The notes beneath the pieces were generated by a model. It did no database searches and had not been told where the DNA came from. It was given only the letters and a program-made list of their open reading frames with translations. Below, piece by piece: positions 1 through 7,797 of a stretch of DNA of 22,905 nt. Source of the stretch: WTAW01 sp964406575 (GTDB taxonomy: Bacteria > Acidobacteriota > Aminicenantia > Aminicenantales > Aminicenantaceae). The DNA lies in the NCBI GenBank assembly GCA_964406575.1, contig CAYOSH010000051.1, positions 1-22,905 on the forward strand. The letters run 5' to 3'. The position numbers and the translations under genes were made by a program. Positions within the stretch are counted from its first letter, which is position 1, and each line of letters starts with the position of its first letter.

Positions 1-79
1 GATTCCTCTGTAAGCATCTTTAAACCCTTAATCGCATGAACAAAAATTGCGTTATTGATTGTCCCAGTGGTGTGGTGGA

Positions 80-152
80 GGAATCCGTGTGAAGGGTTCC
101 ATGCGGGCATGGTGCATCTCCCGAGGGGGAGATGTGAGGGAAGTCCGGAACC
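80..152 (+). other. Possible structured RNA or intron remnant
   Basis: Several perfect helices are packed into about 70 bases. GGTTCC at 95-100 can pair with GGAACC at 147-152. Between them lie ATGC-GG-GCAT (101-110) and an 8-bp helix CATCTCCC / GGGAGATG (115-122 with 127-134). A competing helix is GGAATCC with GGGTTCC (80-86 with 94-100, one G-T pair). The arrangement resembles a three-way junction. It might be the end of a group II intron or another structured RNA cut by the window edge, but I cannot match it to a family. The strand is a guess. Confidence 0.3.
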
Positions 153-190
153 AAGCCTAAAACAGAGGGCCCTCTCCTTTTAATGTAGGG

Positions 191-258
191 TCCATTCCCC
201 GAACGCACCGAGCCGATTTAAGGTCAGTTCCCCGAACGGACCGTTTGGGAAACGGTCC
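191..258. repeat. Cluster of three short palindromes
   Basis: Three hairpin units sit together, each with a 3-nt CCC or GGG loop. The first, TCCATTCCCCGAACGCA (191-207), is imperfect. The second, GTCAGTTC-CCC-GAACGGAC (223-241), has one mismatch. The third is a perfect 9-bp stem, GGACCGTTT with AAACGGTCC around GGG (238-258), and it overlaps the second. Related units occur at 3580-3596 and 16013-16031, so this looks like a dispersed intergenic palindrome family (REP-like). None has a T-run typical of an intrinsic terminator. Confidence 0.6.
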
Positions 259-442
259 CTATACTTAGCCAAACAGTTTTTCTGTTGTTCGTTTTCGCAA
301 TCACCAATGGGGATACTCGTATTTCATTCATCACGGATTTAAGGACGCTTCCGATTCCTCCACCTTAAAATAAATTTACATCTTTTATCCCTTTACTCGA
401 GGTGATGAAGAGACCGACACTGGGCTATCCTGGTGTCACAGG

Positions 443-1804
443 CTATTTTTTAGTTTTTCCCGTCTGGGGATATGCCAGTTCCTTAAAAGAAACGAAATCG
501 GCTGGAGACATCTCCCCCCAAATGTATGGAAATGCCAGTTTATTGTGAAGAAGAGGGTCTGAATCTCTGTGGAGAATCCCTTTTGCAACAAGGTCTTGCC
601 AAGCTGCTGTTCCGGGGACAGGGGAGAAGTAAGCCAGCCGGGGCCTTGCACCCAATCTCTGCACAATCTGAATGCTTTCCCGGATTCCGTCTACACCTTG
701 GCCGGGAAGTCCAACCATAAGATAGACATTTATTTCAGACGCTCTATACCCGGACTTCATCAAGTGGCTCAAGGCAACCTTCAGGTCCGTCGAAGACACT
801 TTGGAACATGACTCGTTGAGAACCTGCTCATCGAAAGATTCCTGGCTGAGGAAGATCGACTGAAAATGAGCACGCTTTAGGAGCATGGCCAGTTCTTCAT
901 CAATCTCTCTGATATGCAGCCCGTTTGGAGTGTGAAAGGCGACCGGAATCTTTTTTCGGAGGGCCTGCTTCAGAATGGGGATAATGTGCCTCTTCTTATT
1001 TAAAAGGAGTGCATCATCATAAAAGGCAATGTCCCGTGTTTGATGCAGACGGTGAAGGGATTCGATGTGTTCCACAACTCTGTGGGGTGATTCTTGTTCA
1101 AACCCTTCGAAGAGAAGAGAGCTCGCGCAATAGGTACAGTCATACAAGCATCCGCGGGAAGTCAGCACCGGAAGAGAGCTTCGATCACGCAGGAGATCAA
1201 AAGCGGGCCAGGGAATATCACCTAGCCTTTCAAAACGCGAATCCGAACAAAAGGCATCTCCAAATACCTCTCGCAGGAGAGGCAGAAGCGCCTTTTCTCC
1301 GGGACCGCTGAGGACAAAATCCACATTCGTGGCATTTCTCGCATGATCGGGCAAAAGGGTAGCATAAATCCCGCCCAAAACGACCGGAACGCCCCCGAAC
1401 TTTTGCCGGATGAGCTCGACCACGAACTGGACTCCCGGGTACCAGTAGGTCATGGCGCAGGTCACGAGCACGATATCGGGCCGAGGGAGCTCGTCCAGTT
1501 GATGGGAAAAGAGAGTCTGTGGAATGCCGTATCGGGAATATTTGCGCGGAATATCGCGCAGCACAGAGGGTTTACTCACTTCCTCTTTGAAAAAGGGCCC
1601 CCGGCCATCTCTCTTTGTGTTTGCCTTTTTCGGCAGCTCGGGATGGTGGCGATCCAGACAATCGATGAAATGGATCCGTCCCTCTGTGTATTCTCTCAAC
1701 AATGCCCCCATATAGAGAAGCCCTAAAGGCTTCGTCCAGAAATCATACGCCGTAAAATCAAATATCCAGGGATTGATGAGAAGAATGTCCTTAGGAGAGG
1801 GCAT
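443..1804 (-). CDS. B12-binding-type radical SAM protein
   Basis: The 453-residue protein has the two-domain layout of cobalamin-type radical SAM enzymes. The N-terminal part (about 5-185) looks like the Rossmann B12-binding fold, with ILLINPW, PLGLLYMGALL and VVLGGIYATLLPD, although no clear DxHxxG cobalamin ligand motif is visible. The radical SAM core follows, with cluster ligands C219, C223 and C226 in RGCLYDCTYC and later the GLPGQ segment. The substrate cannot be told from sequence; the family includes methyltransferases, methylthiotransferase-like enzymes and cofactor or lipid modifiers. A longer frame opens at 1882, but that codon lies inside the tRNA gene. The ATG at 1804, preceded by AGGGGAC, is preferred. 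It follows tRNA-Leu by about 32 bp on the same strand and probably shares its transcript. Confidence 0.85.
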   Translation of the reverse strand: MPSPKDILLINPWIFDFTAYDFWTKPLGLLYMGALLREYTEGRIHFIDCLDRHHPELPKKANTKRDGRGPFFKEEVSKPSVLRDIPRKYSRYGIPQTLFSHQLDELPRPDIVLVTCAMTYWYPGVQFVVELIRQKFGGVPVVLGGIYATLLPDHARNATNVDFVLSGPGEKALLPLLREVFGDAFCSDSRFERLGDIPWPAFDLLRDRSSLPVLTSRGCLYDCTYCASSLLFEGFEQESPHRVVEHIESLHRLHQTRDIAFYDDALLLNKKRHIIPILKQALRKKIPVAFHTPNGLHIREIDEELAMLLKRAHFQSIFLSQESFDEQVLNESCSKVSSTDLKVALSHLMKSGYRASEINVYLMVGLPGQGVDGIRESIQIVQRLGARPRLAYFSPVPGTAAWQDLVAKGILHRDSDPLLHNKLAFPYIWGEMSPADFVSFKELAYPQTGKTKK

Positions 1805-1836
1805 TTGTCCCCTGCAGGGTCTCTGTGTTATGGGTG

Positions 1837-1925
1837 TGGTGCGGAAGGTGGGACTCGAACCCACACGGCCTTTAAGGACCATAAACTCCTGAGGCTTACG
1901 CGTCTACCAATTCCGCCACTTCCGC
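1837..1925 (-). tRNA. tRNA-Leu (anticodon CAG)
   Basis: This is a class II tRNA with a long variable arm. Acceptor strands GCGGAAG and CTTCCGC pair fully. The D-arm GGCGGAATTGGTAGACGC and T-arm GTGGGTTCGAGTCCCAC are canonical for leucine tRNA. The anticodon loop CTCAGGA gives anticodon CAG (plus-strand bases 1889-1891), which reads CUG. The 3' CCA is encoded (1837-1839), after discriminator base A. Read 5' to 3' on the minus strand it begins at 1925. The radical SAM gene follows it. Confidence 0.97.
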
Positions 1926-1960
1926 ACTCAAATCTGCTCCGCAATTATCGATGAACTGAT

Positions 1961-1989
1961 ATTATAATCTCATCCTGAAAAAAGGTAAA
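1961..1989 (-). promoter_or_regulatory. Sigma-70-type promoter for tRNA-Leu
   Basis: On the minus strand, TTTACC (-35, four of six) is followed after exactly 17 bases by a perfect TATAAT. The -10 ends 35 bp before the mature tRNA 5' end, leaving a short precursor leader for RNase P to remove. The radical SAM gene downstream of the tRNA shows no separate promoter. Confidence 0.6.
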
Positions 1990-2117
1990 GGAAAGGCCCC
2001 CCCGGTAACGCAAAATAGGACATCCTGATCGCGGCGCTCGATCGATTTTTCCTAATGAGTTACATGTACTTTTTTGTTTACTCCGTCTCATATATTTTTA
2101 ATTCCCGTCAGGAAGGC
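1990..2117. other. Divergent intergenic spacer
   Basis: This is the upper part of the roughly 445-base gap between the tRNA and the eRF1-like gene. Beyond the flanking promoters, the only features are a C-run followed by GG near 1999-2007 and an A/T-rich stretch around 2075-2102. I find no open frame or palindrome that I would call. Confidence 0.4.
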
Positions 2118-2146
2118 TTGACAAAACTCAGTTCAGTCCTTATCTT
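2118..2146 (+). promoter_or_regulatory. Sigma-70-type promoter for eRF1-like gene
   Basis: A perfect TTGACA (2118-2123) is followed after 17 bases by TATCTT (2141-2146, four of six). Transcription from here would begin near 2153 and leave a leader of about 218 nt before the ATG at 2371. That is unusually long beside the very short leaders predicted elsewhere in the window. Confidence 0.55.
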
Positions 2147-2194
2147 ATTAAAACCGAGTGATAAAATACTCATTTTTTCATGTTTTTCAATATT

Positions 2195-2315
2195 GCCTCA
2201 CCCAATCATTCCATGAAACTTATTCAGGGGCCAAGGTTGCCGAAGTGCTAGACAGGGTCTGGGTGAGGCGTCGGTCCGTGAAGCTAATGAGCTGGATCGA
2301 CGGCTATCCATCATA
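2195..2315 (+). promoter_or_regulatory. Candidate structured 5' leader
   Basis: A perfect 10-bp inverted repeat, GCCTCACCCA (2195-2204) with TGGGTGAGGC (2260-2269), encloses 55 nt containing GGTTGCCGAAG. It is followed at once by a second hairpin built on GTCG / CGAC, with inner TCC / GGA and AGCT / AGCT pairs (about 2270-2315). Both lie between the predicted promoter and the start of the eRF1-like gene, so they would be transcribed. I compared it from memory with lysine, M-box, ydaO, SAM, TPP and cobalamin riboswitches, and none fits. It could also be a small MITE-like insertion with the 10-bp repeat as its ends. Confidence 0.35.
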
Positions 2316-2370
2316 TCCCATAGAAGCTGGAAATTGAATCGACACTTTATATAAATACTGAGGAGGTCAG

Positions 2371-3516
2371 ATGAAGCTATTCAGTCGGGAACAGATCGAA
2401 AACCTGGCTAAATTTAAAAGCAACAGCATTTTGACAACATCATTTTATCTTAACACGAGCAAGAACCGGCAGACAAAAAAGGAGATCGACCTCTCCTTGA
2501 AAAATCTCATCAATACGAACAAGGCTCTTGTGGAAAAGATGGAGCTGAGCAAAGAGAACAAAGAATCTCTCGCTCAAGACCTGGAGAAAATCCAGAAATT
2601 TTGCGCGAGGAACTTAAACGGCTACACTCATGTGGGACTTGCCATTTTTTCCTGCGCGAAAAAAAACTTCTGGCAGGAATTCAACCTTGTCGACTCTCCC
2701 AAAAACACGATCATTTTCGATCAAAATCCCTATGTCCGCCCCCTGTCGGCCTTCCTAGGGGAGTATCACAGGACATGCACTCTCATCATAGACCGAAAGG
2801 AAGCCAAATGGTATGACATATACATGGGAGAGATCACTCTTCTCGAACACCTGAAAGGGGATGTTCCCAGCAAGGTGAGAGAGGGGGGATGGGAAGGATA
2901 TGAATCCAAACGGATCGAGCGGCATATCGCTTCCCGTTTACATGCCTTTTTCAGCGATGCCGCCAAACTGACATTCGATCTTTACAACAAAAACAAATTT
3001 GACTGGCTTTTTTTAGGTTGTTCGGATGAACACGCCTCGGAGTTTGAGCCTTTGCTTCATCCTTATCTTAAAAAGCGGCTGAAAGGCCGGATCAAGGCAA
3101 AGCCCGGCGATTCTCCGGACCGTGTGCTCAAAGAATCGCTCAACTTGAAACAACAATTGAAAAAACAGGAAAAAATTGAGATCGTCCGCAGGTTTATTTC
3201 GGAACTCGAAAAAGGCGGCCTTGCAGCCTCGGGCTTGAAAAACACGCTGCGCAAGCTGAACACAGGAGAGGCCCAAACGCTCCTTGTGACCCGACATTTT
3301 TCTAAGCCGGGCCGTATCTGCCCGCGGTGCAATCTCTTGTATCTGGATGAGCTCCGCTGCGTATCCTGCCAGCGCAAGACAGAAAAAGTAGTGGACATCA
3401 TCGACGAGGCCGTCGAAGCCGCCATTGAAAAGGGCAGCCGGGTGGAGCATATCAATCCTCCCTCAGATTTGAGGAAGTTCGGGAATATCGGAGTGCTTTT
3501 AAGGTATAAAACATAA
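2371..3516 (+). CDS. Bacterial eRF1/Vms1-like protein (baeRF)
   Basis: This 381-residue protein has the order of archaeo-eukaryotic release factor relatives: an N-terminal domain (about 1-130), a central eRF1-domain-2-like region (about 133-240) and a C-terminal eRF1-domain-3-like region (about 265-381, ending GNIGVLLRY). In eRF1 the peptidyl-tRNA hydrolysis loop is GGQ followed by an arginine-rich helix. Here the matching place reads REGGWEGYESKRIERH (GGW at 172-174), so glutamine is replaced by tryptophan. A CxxC...CxxC zinc knuckle (C317, C320, C330, C333) is inserted in the last domain. Bacterial baeRF proteins are thought to act in ribosome rescue or quality control, but this subtype's activity is unproven. 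It is monocistronic with a strong SD, AGGAGGT at 2361-2367, and a long leader. Confidence 0.7.
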   Translation: MKLFSREQIENLAKFKSNSILTTSFYLNTSKNRQTKKEIDLSLKNLINTNKALVEKMELSKENKESLAQDLEKIQKFCARNLNGYTHVGLAIFSCAKKNFWQEFNLVDSPKNTIIFDQNPYVRPLSAFLGEYHRTCTLIIDRKEAKWYDIYMGEITLLEHLKGDVPSKVREGGWEGYESKRIERHIASRLHAFFSDAAKLTFDLYNKNKFDWLFLGCSDEHASEFEPLLHPYLKKRLKGRIKAKPGDSPDRVLKESLNLKQQLKKQEKIEIVRRFISELEKGGLAASGLKNTLRKLNTGEAQTLLVTRHFSKPGRICPRCNLLYLDELRCVSCQRKTEKVVDIIDEAVEAAIEKGSRVEHINPPSDLRKFGNIGVLLRYKT

Positions 3517-3577
3517 TCCCGTTTTTTTCTGCTTTCGTTTATTTGTGGGATGTTGATAAGACGTACAATTCAGGGGA

Positions 3578-3599
3578 GGTCCATTCGGGGAATGGATCC
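3578..3599. repeat. Dispersed palindrome between convergent genes
   Basis: The unit TCCATTC-GGG-GAATGGA (3580-3596) is a perfect 7-bp stem with a 3-nt loop, extended by GG / CC pairs around a one-base bulge. It lies between the stops of the eRF1-like and RND genes. Its minus-strand reading, TGTAGGATCCATTCCCCGAA, matches 185-204 at all but one base. Position suggests transcript-end processing or stabilisation, but there is no T-run on either strand. Confidence 0.6.
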
Positions 3600-3604
3600 T
3601 ACAC

Positions 3605-6600
3605 CTATTGGGTCTTGAAAGAAACGCGGTCAAACAGGCTGTAGATGATGGGGATCACGTAAAGCGTAAGAAACGTTGTGGCCACTAATCCTCCGATAAC
3701 AGTGATCGCCATGGGCGCCCTCATCTCCGACCCTTGCGAAGCATCGATCGCCATGGGCAACATCCCCAAGACTGTGGTCAGTGCCGTAATTAGAACAGGG
3801 CGCAGGCGGACCGAGCTTGCCTGAAGGATGGCTTCTTTTTTATCCACACCTCTCCGCTTCAATTGATTGATGTAGTCCACCATCACGATCCCATTGTTCA
3901 CAGCGATCCCGCCGAGCATGACAAAGCCGATAAGAATGGGAAGGCTTACGGGTTTCCCCGTGATGAGCAAGGCCACAACCACGCCTATTAATGCGAGGGG
4001 TATGGTAAACATGATGACAAACGGGTGTTTAAAAGATTCGAATTGAGAAGCCATGATCATATACACCAGGAGCGTGGCGAGAAGAAACGCTCCGGCCATG
4101 ATGATAAAGGCATTCTGCATGTCCTCATACTGGCCGCCGAACTCTATGAAGTACCCGGACGGAAGCCCTTTCTCAATCCCAGCAATTCTTGCCCGAATAT
4201 CCTTCACAACACTTCCCAAGTCTCTTCCCGCAATGTTGGCAGAGACGGTGATCACACGCGCTTGATTCTCCCGTGTGATCTTGATCGGCCCCTCCCCCCT
4301 TGTGATCGTTGCCACCTGGTCCAGCCGGATCGTGAAGTTGTTGGGCGTGACGATGGGGATGTTTTTGATGTCTTCGAGCGTGTCTCTGTATCTCTTATCG
4401 AAACGGACCCGGACGTCGACCTCCTCATTCCCTTCCCGATAACGCGTGCCCACTTTCCCCAATGACGCTGTTTGAACAGTGTTGGCCAACTGGCTGACCA
4501 TAAGTCCCAGCCGCGAGGCCTTCTCTCGGTCGATGCGAATATGATACTCCGGCTTTCCTTCCGAGAGTGAATGGGTCACATCCCTGAGCCCCTCCACGTC
4601 ATTGATCGCTGCGACCAAGTCATCGGCAAAGTTCTTCAGGAGATCGAGGTCTTTTCCGAAGATCTTGATCTCCACAGGAAACTGGGACCCCCCCGTCATC
4701 ATCGTGCCCATATCCAGAGCTTCAAACTTGACATCCTTGAGCTTGGGAAGTTTAGCCCGGATCTGCTCCATGATTTCCAGGTCGGACAGATCTCGCTCTG
4801 TTTGTTTGATGAGGCCGACCCAGAGAATCCCCTCATGGGTACCGGAATTCGAGAATCCGCTTGCGCTATCTTGAGGGTCTTCCTCTGCGGCCGAACCCAC
4901 CTGAGCCGAGATCACTTTCACTTCCGGCTGGGCTTCCAACAAATCCTCGGCCATCGATACCACACGGTTTGTCTCTTCGAGCGAAGTCCCGACGGGCATT
5001 TTTACCCTGAGAATGAGCATATCCCGGTCCATGGCAGGCATGAATTCGGTTCCCAGAAAAGGGATGATCACGAAGGAGAGCAAGAACAGCCCCAAGACGC
5101 TTACGAGGACAAGTTTTCTTCGTTTTAAGGCTTTATCGAGAGTGTTTCTGTAAAAATTACGAACTTTAATAAACTGTGGGATTCGCCTGGAATTGCTTCT
5201 TACACCCTGTTTGTCGTTAGCCTTGAAGAGCAGCGAGGCCACCAACGGAACAATCGTCAGAGCGACAAAAAGCGAGGCAAACAGGGAGAAGGCGATAGAT
5301 AAAGCCAACCCGCGCGTCAGTTTCCCAGTTATTCCTTGGGCAAAGATCATCGGGAAAAAAACGGCAATGGTTGTGAGGGTTGAGGCGGTGATGGCCATCC
5401 CTACTTCAGACGCACCCTTTTTAGCGGCTTCATTCTTGTCTTCCCCCTCTTCGATGTGACGGAATATATTCTCGATGACCACAACCGCATTGTCCACAAG
5501 CATCCCGACACCCAAGGCTAATCCCCCCAGTGTCAGAAGATTCAGTGTATACCCTGCCGCATAGAGAGCGATAAACGTCGTGATGATGGAAAGAGGGATC
5601 GCCAGACCGATCGTCAATGTCGGGCGCCAATTGCGCAAAAAGACAAAAATGAAGAAGATCGCCAGAATCCCTCCGACGAGAGCATTATTGCCGGTTCTTC
5701 GAATGACCTGCTGGATCATATCTGACTGGTCCATAAAAGGATAGAACTTAACATCCGGCGGAAGCGTCTCTTGGATTCTTGCCAATTCCTTCTTCACTGC
5801 TTCAGCCGTAATAACCGTGTTAGCTCCCGACCGTTTGCTGATAAAATAGATAACGCCTTTCTCTTTCTGTATCCGGGAAATATACCGGGTTTCTTTAAGG
5901 CCGTCACGCACCTCGGCCACATCACTCAAATAGATGGGCTGGCCGGATTGGGACGCGCCCACCATTGTATTGCGGATGTCCTGGATATTCTCAAACTCTC
6001 CGATTGTCCGCACCAAGATATCAGAATGCCGTTCCACAACATGTCCTGCAGGAAGATTCAAATTCTCCATCCGGAGAGCGACGAGGATCTGATCCAATGA
6101 AAGATTCCTGGACTCGAGAGCTCCCTTTTCGATGTCCACCAGGATCTCTCTCACGTCTGTCGAGTACACCTGAACAGCAGCAACGCCATCGATTCGTTCC
6201 AACCTCGGCGCCACCTCATCTTCGATCATTTCTTTGAGCTCGACAGTGGGCCGGTCGGCCGTGATGCCCCCGAAGAGGATCGGCCACATGGCAAAGCTGA
6301 ATTTCACGACAAGGGGGTCGTTCACATCCTCGGGAAGATAACTTTCGTAAAGGCCGATCTGGTCTCTGATATCCTGTGCGGCAAAATCGAGATTGGTCCC
6401 CCACTCGAACTCCACCATGATGACCGAATACCCCTCGGATGTGATCGAATTCACCTTCTTCACGCGGCTGACAGTGTTTATGACCTGTTCCAATGGTCTC
6501 GTGACCGTATTTTCGATGTCCTCAGAAGAGGCACCGCTGTAGATCGTGATCACGGAAACTGTCGGAAATTCCAGGTCTGGAAACAGGTCCAGCCCGAGCC

Positions 6601-6691
6601 GCGTAAAGGCGAGCGAACCCAAAACGACTAGGATCATGGCCAGCATGGCCGTAGTGACTTTTCTGTTTACGGAAAACTCGGGTATCTTCAT
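3605..6691 (-). CDS. RND efflux pump inner-membrane subunit
   Basis: A 1028-residue AcrB/HAE1-family proton-driven transporter, full length for the family. The first membrane helix is at about 12-30. The first periplasmic porter region follows from PDLEFPTVSVITIYSGASSED. A helix bundle starts near 335. The proton-relay helix carries GMLVDNAVVVIENIF with D400-N401, where AcrB has two aspartates; D-N is common in HAE1-type pumps. The C-terminal half repeats the pattern and contains GGIAVNNGIVMVDYI. It is the last gene of the efflux operon, and its ATG overlaps the adaptor's TGA (ATGA). It should export hydrophobic compounds or envelope-disturbing molecules through the TolC partner; the real substrate is unknown. 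Confidence 0.95.
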   Translation of the reverse strand: MKIPEFSVNRKVTTAMLAMILVVLGSLAFTRLGLDLFPDLEFPTVSVITIYSGASSEDIENTVTRPLEQVINTVSRVKKVNSITSEGYSVIMVEFEWGTNLDFAAQDIRDQIGLYESYLPEDVNDPLVVKFSFAMWPILFGGITADRPTVELKEMIEDEVAPRLERIDGVAAVQVYSTDVREILVDIEKGALESRNLSLDQILVALRMENLNLPAGHVVERHSDILVRTIGEFENIQDIRNTMVGASQSGQPIYLSDVAEVRDGLKETRYISRIQKEKGVIYFISKRSGANTVITAEAVKKELARIQETLPPDVKFYPFMDQSDMIQQVIRRTGNNALVGGILAIFFIFVFLRNWRPTLTIGLAIPLSIITTFIALYAAGYTLNLLTLGGLALGVGMLVDNAVVVIENIFRHIEEGEDKNEAAKKGASEVGMAITASTLTTIAVFFPMIFAQGITGKLTRGLALSIAFSLFASLFVALTIVPLVASLLFKANDKQGVRSNSRRIPQFIKVRNFYRNTLDKALKRRKLVLVSVLGLFLLSFVIIPFLGTEFMPAMDRDMLILRVKMPVGTSLEETNRVVSMAEDLLEAQPEVKVISAQVGSAAEEDPQDSASGFSNSGTHEGILWVGLIKQTERDLSDLEIMEQIRAKLPKLKDVKFEALDMGTMMTGGSQFPVEIKIFGKDLDLLKNFADDLVAAINDVEGLRDVTHSLSEGKPEYHIRIDREKASRLGLMVSQLANTVQTASLGKVGTRYREGNEEVDVRVRFDKRYRDTLEDIKNIPIVTPNNFTIRLDQVATITRGEGPIKITRENQARVITVSANIAGRDLGSVVKDIRARIAGIEKGLPSGYFIEFGGQYEDMQNAFIIMAGAFLLATLLVYMIMASQFESFKHPFVIMFTIPLALIGVVVALLITGKPVSLPILIGFVMLGGIAVNNGIVMVDYINQLKRRGVDKKEAILQASSVRLRPVLITALTTVLGMLPMAIDASQGSEMRAPMAITVIGGLVATTFLTLYVIPIIYSLFDRVSFKTQ

Positions 6692-7797
6692 TGGAGTACC
6701 TCTTTAATCTCAATTTTTGTCCCGTTGTCCAGGCCATAACTCCCTTCCACAACAACCCGGTCGCCAAGTTGAACACCGCTGAGAATCTCGACCATATGCG
6801 TATTCTCGAGTCCCACGCTCACCTCTTGTCTTCGTACGGTGTTGCCCTCATCGACGACAAACACATACTTATTCTCGAGGATCGCGTTTTGGGGCACCAC
6901 AAGGGCATCCTCATGGGAGCTCACCTCTATCGCGATCTCCCCGAAGGTGTTGGGCCTGAGAAGAAGTTCAGGGTTGTCTGCGGTGACTTCCACATGGAAC
7001 TTTTTGGTCATAGGATCTGCAGTCTGGTTCACGACTGACACGCGCCCCATAAAAGAACGCCCGGGGTATGCAGAAACGGTCATAGACGCTGGCTGGCCCT
7101 TATTGATCCGGACCACATCCTGTTGGGACACATCGACTTCGATTTTGACGCGTGAATAATCCATCAAAGTAACAACACCGCTGTTGGGAGAAAAGCCTCC
7201 CATCATCGGGTTGATGACATCTCCGACTTCTGCATTCTTTGACGCCACCACACCGTCAAAGGGGGCCTCCATGATGGAGACATCGAGGTTGTAGATAGCC
7301 AGATTCAGCGCAGTTTTGGCCTGATCGAGCTGTGCTCCCGCAGCCTCGAACGCCAATCCGATCTTCTCGTACTGCTGCTCCGATACGGCATTCTCTTTGA
7401 TCAACCGCTCCATACGTTCCATATTCTTTTCAGCATCTTTGTAATTGGCTTGTGCCACAGCCACTGAAGCTTCAGCTTGCTCCAGTTGGAGCCGTGCCGC
7501 TCTGGTGTCCAATTCGGCCAGGAGCTGCCCTTTATGGACCTTCTCTCCTTCCTCGACGGTGATCTTTGCGATCCTGCCGCCAACTTCAGGAGTGATATTC
7601 ATCGTCTGCCACGCCTCGATGACGCCGGTAAAAACAAGCTTTTCAGAAATCCGTTGACTCTTGACTTCATAAACAGTCACCCGAGCCGCACCAAAACTTT
7701 CCTCTTGAACGCCTTCTTGTTCCTTAGACCCGCAGGAGAATAAAGGAACAAGCAGGATGAGAGTTAATCCCATTGTAACGAGTTTTTTCTTTGTCAT
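6688..7797 (-). CDS. RND periplasmic adaptor (MFP) lipoprotein
   Basis: A 369-residue HlyD/AcrA-type membrane fusion protein. The signal peptide ends in the lipobox LFSC with lipidated C22, so it should be anchored in the inner membrane facing the periplasm. The barrel-sandwich half-motifs (GGRIAKITVEEGEKVHKGQ near 92-110 and MEAPFDGVVASKNAEVGD near 177-195) flank an alpha-hairpin rich in Gln, Glu and Ala. Beta-barrel and membrane-proximal domains follow. It bridges the RND pump to the TolC-like channel. It is translationally coupled on both sides: its ATG overlaps the TolC-like stop and its TGA overlaps the RND start, each as ATGA. Substrate specificity cannot be inferred. Confidence 0.93.
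   Translation of the reverse strand: MTKKKLVTMGLTLILLVPLFSCGSKEQEGVQEESFGAARVTVYEVKSQRISEKLVFTGVIEAWQTMNITPEVGGRIAKITVEEGEKVHKGQLLAELDTRAARLQLEQAEASVAVAQANYKDAEKNMERMERLIKENAVSEQQYEKIGLAFEAAGAQLDQAKTALNLAIYNLDVSIMEAPFDGVVASKNAEVGDVINPMMGGFSPNSGVVTLMDYSRVKIEVDVSQQDVVRINKGQPASMTVSAYPGRSFMGRVSVVNQTADPMTKKFHVEVTADNPELLLRPNTFGEIAIEVSSHEDALVVPQNAILENKYVFVVDEGNTVRRQEVSVGLENTHMVEILSGVQLGDRVVVEGSYGLDNGTKIEIKEVLQ

Larger units (their letters stand above)
1..442. other. Gene-free left edge with palindromes
   Basis: I see no convincing protein gene here. The segment holds a cluster of hairpin-forming sequences at about 80-152 and a group of short palindromes at 191-258, both described separately. An imperfect inverted repeat at 416-437 (GACAC against GTGTC, with extra pairs inside) lies just past the stop codon of the radical SAM gene. 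It could be its transcript end, but it lacks a T-run. The bases from 259 to about 410 show nothing I can name. Confidence 0.5.

Noticed and set aside
80..152. RNase P RNA
   Set aside because: GAGGGAAGTCCGG resembles the P4 start of RNase P, but the downstream conserved regions expected within 300 nt are missing.
1805..1882. N-terminal extension of the radical SAM frame
   Set aside because: Its ATG lies inside the tRNA-Leu gene and the extra residues have no family similarity; the ATG at 1804 has an SD-like AGGGG.
2195..2315. Known riboswitch (lysine, M-box, ydaO/c-di-AMP)
   Set aside because: Short matches such as GGTTGCCGAA and GGTGAGGC occur, but the order of helices and the other conserved blocks of these classes are absent.
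3063..3455. Minus-strand frames inside the eRF1-like gene and similar antisense frames elsewhere
   Set aside because: They are shadows of strongly supported genes and have no recognisable domains or ribosome binding sites.
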